Shown piece after piece: positions 61,106 to 64,000 of a stretch of 64,000 nt of DNA. Both the position numbers and the translations under genes were made by a program. The DNA comes from Istiophorus platypterus (Eukaryota > Chordata > Actinopteri > Istiophoriformes > Istiophoridae). Each line of letters begins with the position of its first letter. The first letter of the stretch is position 1. The notes beneath the pieces were generated by a model, which was not told the origin of the DNA, searched no databases, and was given only the letters and a program-made list of their open reading frames with translations. The DNA is taken from contig CM029114.1 of the NCBI GenBank assembly GCA_016859345.1, forward strand, positions 12,360,501 through 12,424,500, in the 5' to 3' direction.

Positions 61106-63261
61106 TAATCATGCTTCCAGTGCACTGGCAAGGCCTTTTTTAGACAGTTCAGATGAATGCAACCTGACAGGTAATGAGAACCACCATCTTGTTTTGTTTT
61201 TTTATCACTGTTGCCACCACTTGCAGTTGTTTGCCTACATGTTGAAGAGAACCTACCATTTGGAGGTCACCAGTCTGCAGATTCAACACACTGTGGCTTT
61301 GTTCATTAAACCCTAGATTAACTTTAATTCTGTTGCTCAAAAAACTTTTAATAGGTTAGTTCTCAACTGGCATTTGTTTTAGTATCAACATAGCAGCATT
61401 TCTGGGGTAGATGGACAACAATGACACTTCCCTCAGGAAAGATAAGGGACAGACTCAGTGAAAGTTTTTCTTTTTCTTCATATATGCTTTTTGTTAAAAT
61501 GAGTCAAATGTCATTCACTCATACAGATCAGTTGAAGGCTAATGTCTACTGGAGCTAGACAACGTCTTTCTTTCAATTGTGTCTGCCTACTGTCCTCAAA
61601 AAACTAAAGCAAATAAAAATGGAGAACTTCGTGCTCATGGCAGTGGGGCTGCTAAACTGGGTCCTAATTCTACAGACACTGCTGATCAGGGCAATTATAT
61701 GATAGAAGTAGAGAAAGAGATACAAAAGAAGAGAGAGACATGGATAGCTATAAAGCAATGTCAGATTTTTACCACTTATTATGATCTAGGTGTTATTTGA
61801 CATTGAAATAAGATTTTAATAAAGTCAAATATTAACTATGTATGCCCGGGGGTTTGGGGGGAATACAAGAAGGTCAGTAAGCCATCAATAGCAGGGGATA
61901 ATTTAAGTTAAGAGTTCTGATTTCCTTGCATGACTTTGAAAGTATAAACATGGGTTGGTACAGAAGTTGGACTGACATTTTGAAAGATGAAATATTTCAA
62001 TTCTAAACTTCAAAACAGCACTGTCAGTGCATGAATGGTTCAAATCCCCTGACTGTCTGGCAGGATGTGATGACTAAGCCTCCTTCTCCTTTGTGATATG
62101 GAATATCTGAAAAGCATTTCAATTTCATTTAATTTTTCTACCAATATACCAGCATCTCTGACAGATTACCCATTTTATTTTTACGTATAAAAAGGACCAC
62201 ACACGATGTGTAAGTTTTAAGGTGAAATCACAACTTCTGCATCACATTATACAATATCGTCAGGAGTGTCGTCCGCATCAGATTTCACCCCATAACAGCA
62301 CCACCCACAACACTAGAAATATGTGTTGTACATCATCAGGCCATATTGTGCTTTATATATTAACAACACAGAAATTGTTTACATTCTCTCATAGGCTCAG
62401 CAATACTGTGATACTGTGCTGAACAATAATTGATAATTAGTAATATACGTTTAGTGGCTGTTATAGACTATTTGTGCAGTAATTGCCTTAAACTTGGCAA
62501 TATCTTATGGCGGCCTTGAGGATCAAAATGACATGACTTTTCACAAAACACAAAAGATTTCCAGATTACAGAACAGGCAGGACAACAGTTTCTAGTTTAT
62601 GAATGGATAGAACCTAAGTTAAAGATATTTTTTGTGTATAATGTCAAACTGTAGATGGAAGCTGGGAAGTGATTTTCTACATTTGAAGCACACACACAAG
62701 TTTTCAAAATTCCTATCGATCCAGCAAAGAAACCATGAGGAGCTTTTATCAGGTAACAAAAGTTGTTGGTCATAAAGAATCATAAAAATCGTTGGCAATG
62801 CCTTGTGGCATGTGGTTGCATCTGAGCGGAATCATATAATGCTGATGTGATTAGTGACCACTTCTTCAAATGTAACGTAACTCATGTAGCTATATTTATG
62901 TAGCTAACTGCTTCCTTACTTTGTAGCATTAAAGTTATTGTTTTCTGTCTTTGCTTTGTCATGCATCTAACTACAAAGTGTTTTTCAGGGTGCCACCCTT
63001 TAACTATAACTGTCACATTACACTTTTATTGTTCTCTTTAGTTTGCCCTCGTGCTTAAAAGGAAGTCAAATCTGGAGAATGGGCCTCTACATTTAACCTT
63101 AGTTATCAGAGTGGTAAGCCTCTGTTAGAGGCGTTAGCTTCATCCTCTCGTCCATCCTCAGGTGATTTTCAGATCATTTATTGAAATTAATTCATGAAAA
63201 GTTTACAGGGAAAAAAATCTATATAGTAGAGCTGTTGAGAAATCATAGGTGTGTAAGATGT
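61106..63261. other. No gene seen
   Basis: AT-rich. Short frames on both strands near 61089-61340 and 61573-61800 shadow each other and are not recognised. A G-rich patch CCCGGGGGTTTGGGGGG lies at about 61846. Confidence 0.5.
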
Positions 63262-63295
63262 CAGTAGCCAAAAAGGCTGGAAACCGCTGGTTCAG
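63262..63295 (+). repeat. Short fragment of a dispersed fish repeat
   Basis: CAGTAGCCAAAAAGGCTGG and AAACCGCTGGTTCAG match the core 'ccaaaaaggttgggaaccactggttta' of a repeat seen often in fish DNA. At 34 bp it may be chance. Confidence 0.4.
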
Positions 63296-64000
63296 TCTTT
63301 AACAATATATTGTATTTTAAAGGCTCGTTATATCCATTTTGCAAAAAAAGACTGCAGCTAACCTCAAAGAGCTTGGAGAGCTAACCCCTTCTCATGTCAA
63401 CTCGAAGCCAGGGTGCATCCAGAACTATGAATTTGGTCTCTACAAAGACCTGGATGCATAACTGCCTCTAAGTTTAAACAAAATCTTAAGACTACCCCCC
63501 TGAGCCTAATTAATGCAATATGCTACCCAGAGGCACTGGAGTTCCCCACAATCATAACAAAGTATTAAGGGTTTTAATTTTGTGTGATTGTAGCACAAGG
63601 GTCAACATCAGGCATATGCTTATAAGGCAAGGATTAGGCAAGGGTAGGGTTAGGCATATGGGTTAGGAATAACAGTCAATATATAAAATATGAAAAATCA
63701 TGATAATGTTGCCCACAAGACTGATCCACTCCAATGTTTCTAAATTCAACACTGAATATTGAGTCACCATTTCATTTTTTGCTTGTTGTTTCTGTGCACT
63801 TTCAGCAGATACAAATGAAAACATGAGGCCATAAGAGATTATGAGAAGCTGATGGGTCCGGGGCACAATTACTTTTCCTGTGGGGGAAGCGATCTCTGGT
63901 TGAATCCCAAGTAGCCATAGATGGGAGCCTTGCCCACCTCACATGTGAACATCATGGAACAGGGATTTGCAAGATAAAGGTAATATTCCAGTTCATTATA
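63296..64000. other. No gene seen; short telomere-like G-rich patch
   Basis: At 63631-63668 the plus strand has GGATTAGGCAAGGGTAGGG, TTAGGCATATGGGTTAGG, a degenerate run of TTAGGG-type units. It may be a fragment of the same repeat as 21984-22310 in the other orientation. A B-box-like GGTTGAATCCC lies at about 63898 but no A box is near it. The window then ends. Confidence 0.4.

Noticed and set aside
63860..63960. B-box-like GGTTGAATCCC suggesting a tRNA or SINE
   Set aside because: No A box at the right distance, no cloverleaf and no known SINE body.

Overview
The window looks like teleost (probably percomorph) nuclear DNA from a gene-poor stretch, either intergenic or deep intronic. The sequence is AT-rich and CpG-poor. 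No reading frame on either strand is longer than 136 codons, and none reads as a known cellular protein. I found no tRNA, rRNA, CRISPR array, operon or prokaryotic feature. The teleost assignment rests on repeat families I recognise by eye: an L2/CR1-like LINE with an ORF1 esterase domain and a characteristic 3' UTR, a tRNA-derived SINE, an AT-rich hAT-like miniature element, and several short dispersed fish repeats. Family names come from memory of consensus sequences, not from a search.

Layout. 1-533: minus-strand L2/CR1-like LINE fragment (ORF2 linker and start of the reverse transcriptase, RT), cut by the window edge. 1750-1990: promoter-like GC-rich block. 8205-9286: two short open stretches with no recognised product. 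14031-14353: (TA)n(CA)n tract facing a (TG)n tract. 20285-20328: (TCA)n(GCA)n. 20436-20802: full-length hAT-like miniature element. 21984-22310: (CA)n joined to a degenerate telomere-like fish repeat. 22850-23217: small CpG-enriched block. 24298-27085: the best element in the window, a plus-strand LINE of the same family as the left-edge copy, with ORF1 esterase remains, a broken ORF2 and an intact-looking 3' end. 32305-32632: dispersed repeat. 34505-35095: C-terminal end of a second type of LINE. 35858-36018: SINE. 45160-45239: fragment of a common fish repeat. 50615-50894 and 52885-53949: two further hAT-like copies, the second apparently split by about 870 bp of unrelated, partly GC-rich DNA. 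58166-58240: another dispersed repeat fragment. 61004-61105: compound trinucleotide tract. The rest is unique-looking AT-rich DNA with microsatellites and homopolymers.

Nothing here acts as a gene system. The mobile elements are dead copies with stops, frameshifts and deletions. The main interest is in how they are broken and nested, and in a few unexplained blocks: the promoter-like segment, the CpG block with a consensus splice donor, the insert that splits the hAT copy, and candidate conserved non-coding stretches around 46.6-47.2 kb and 49.4-49.9 kb. I did not find a convincing new biological system.
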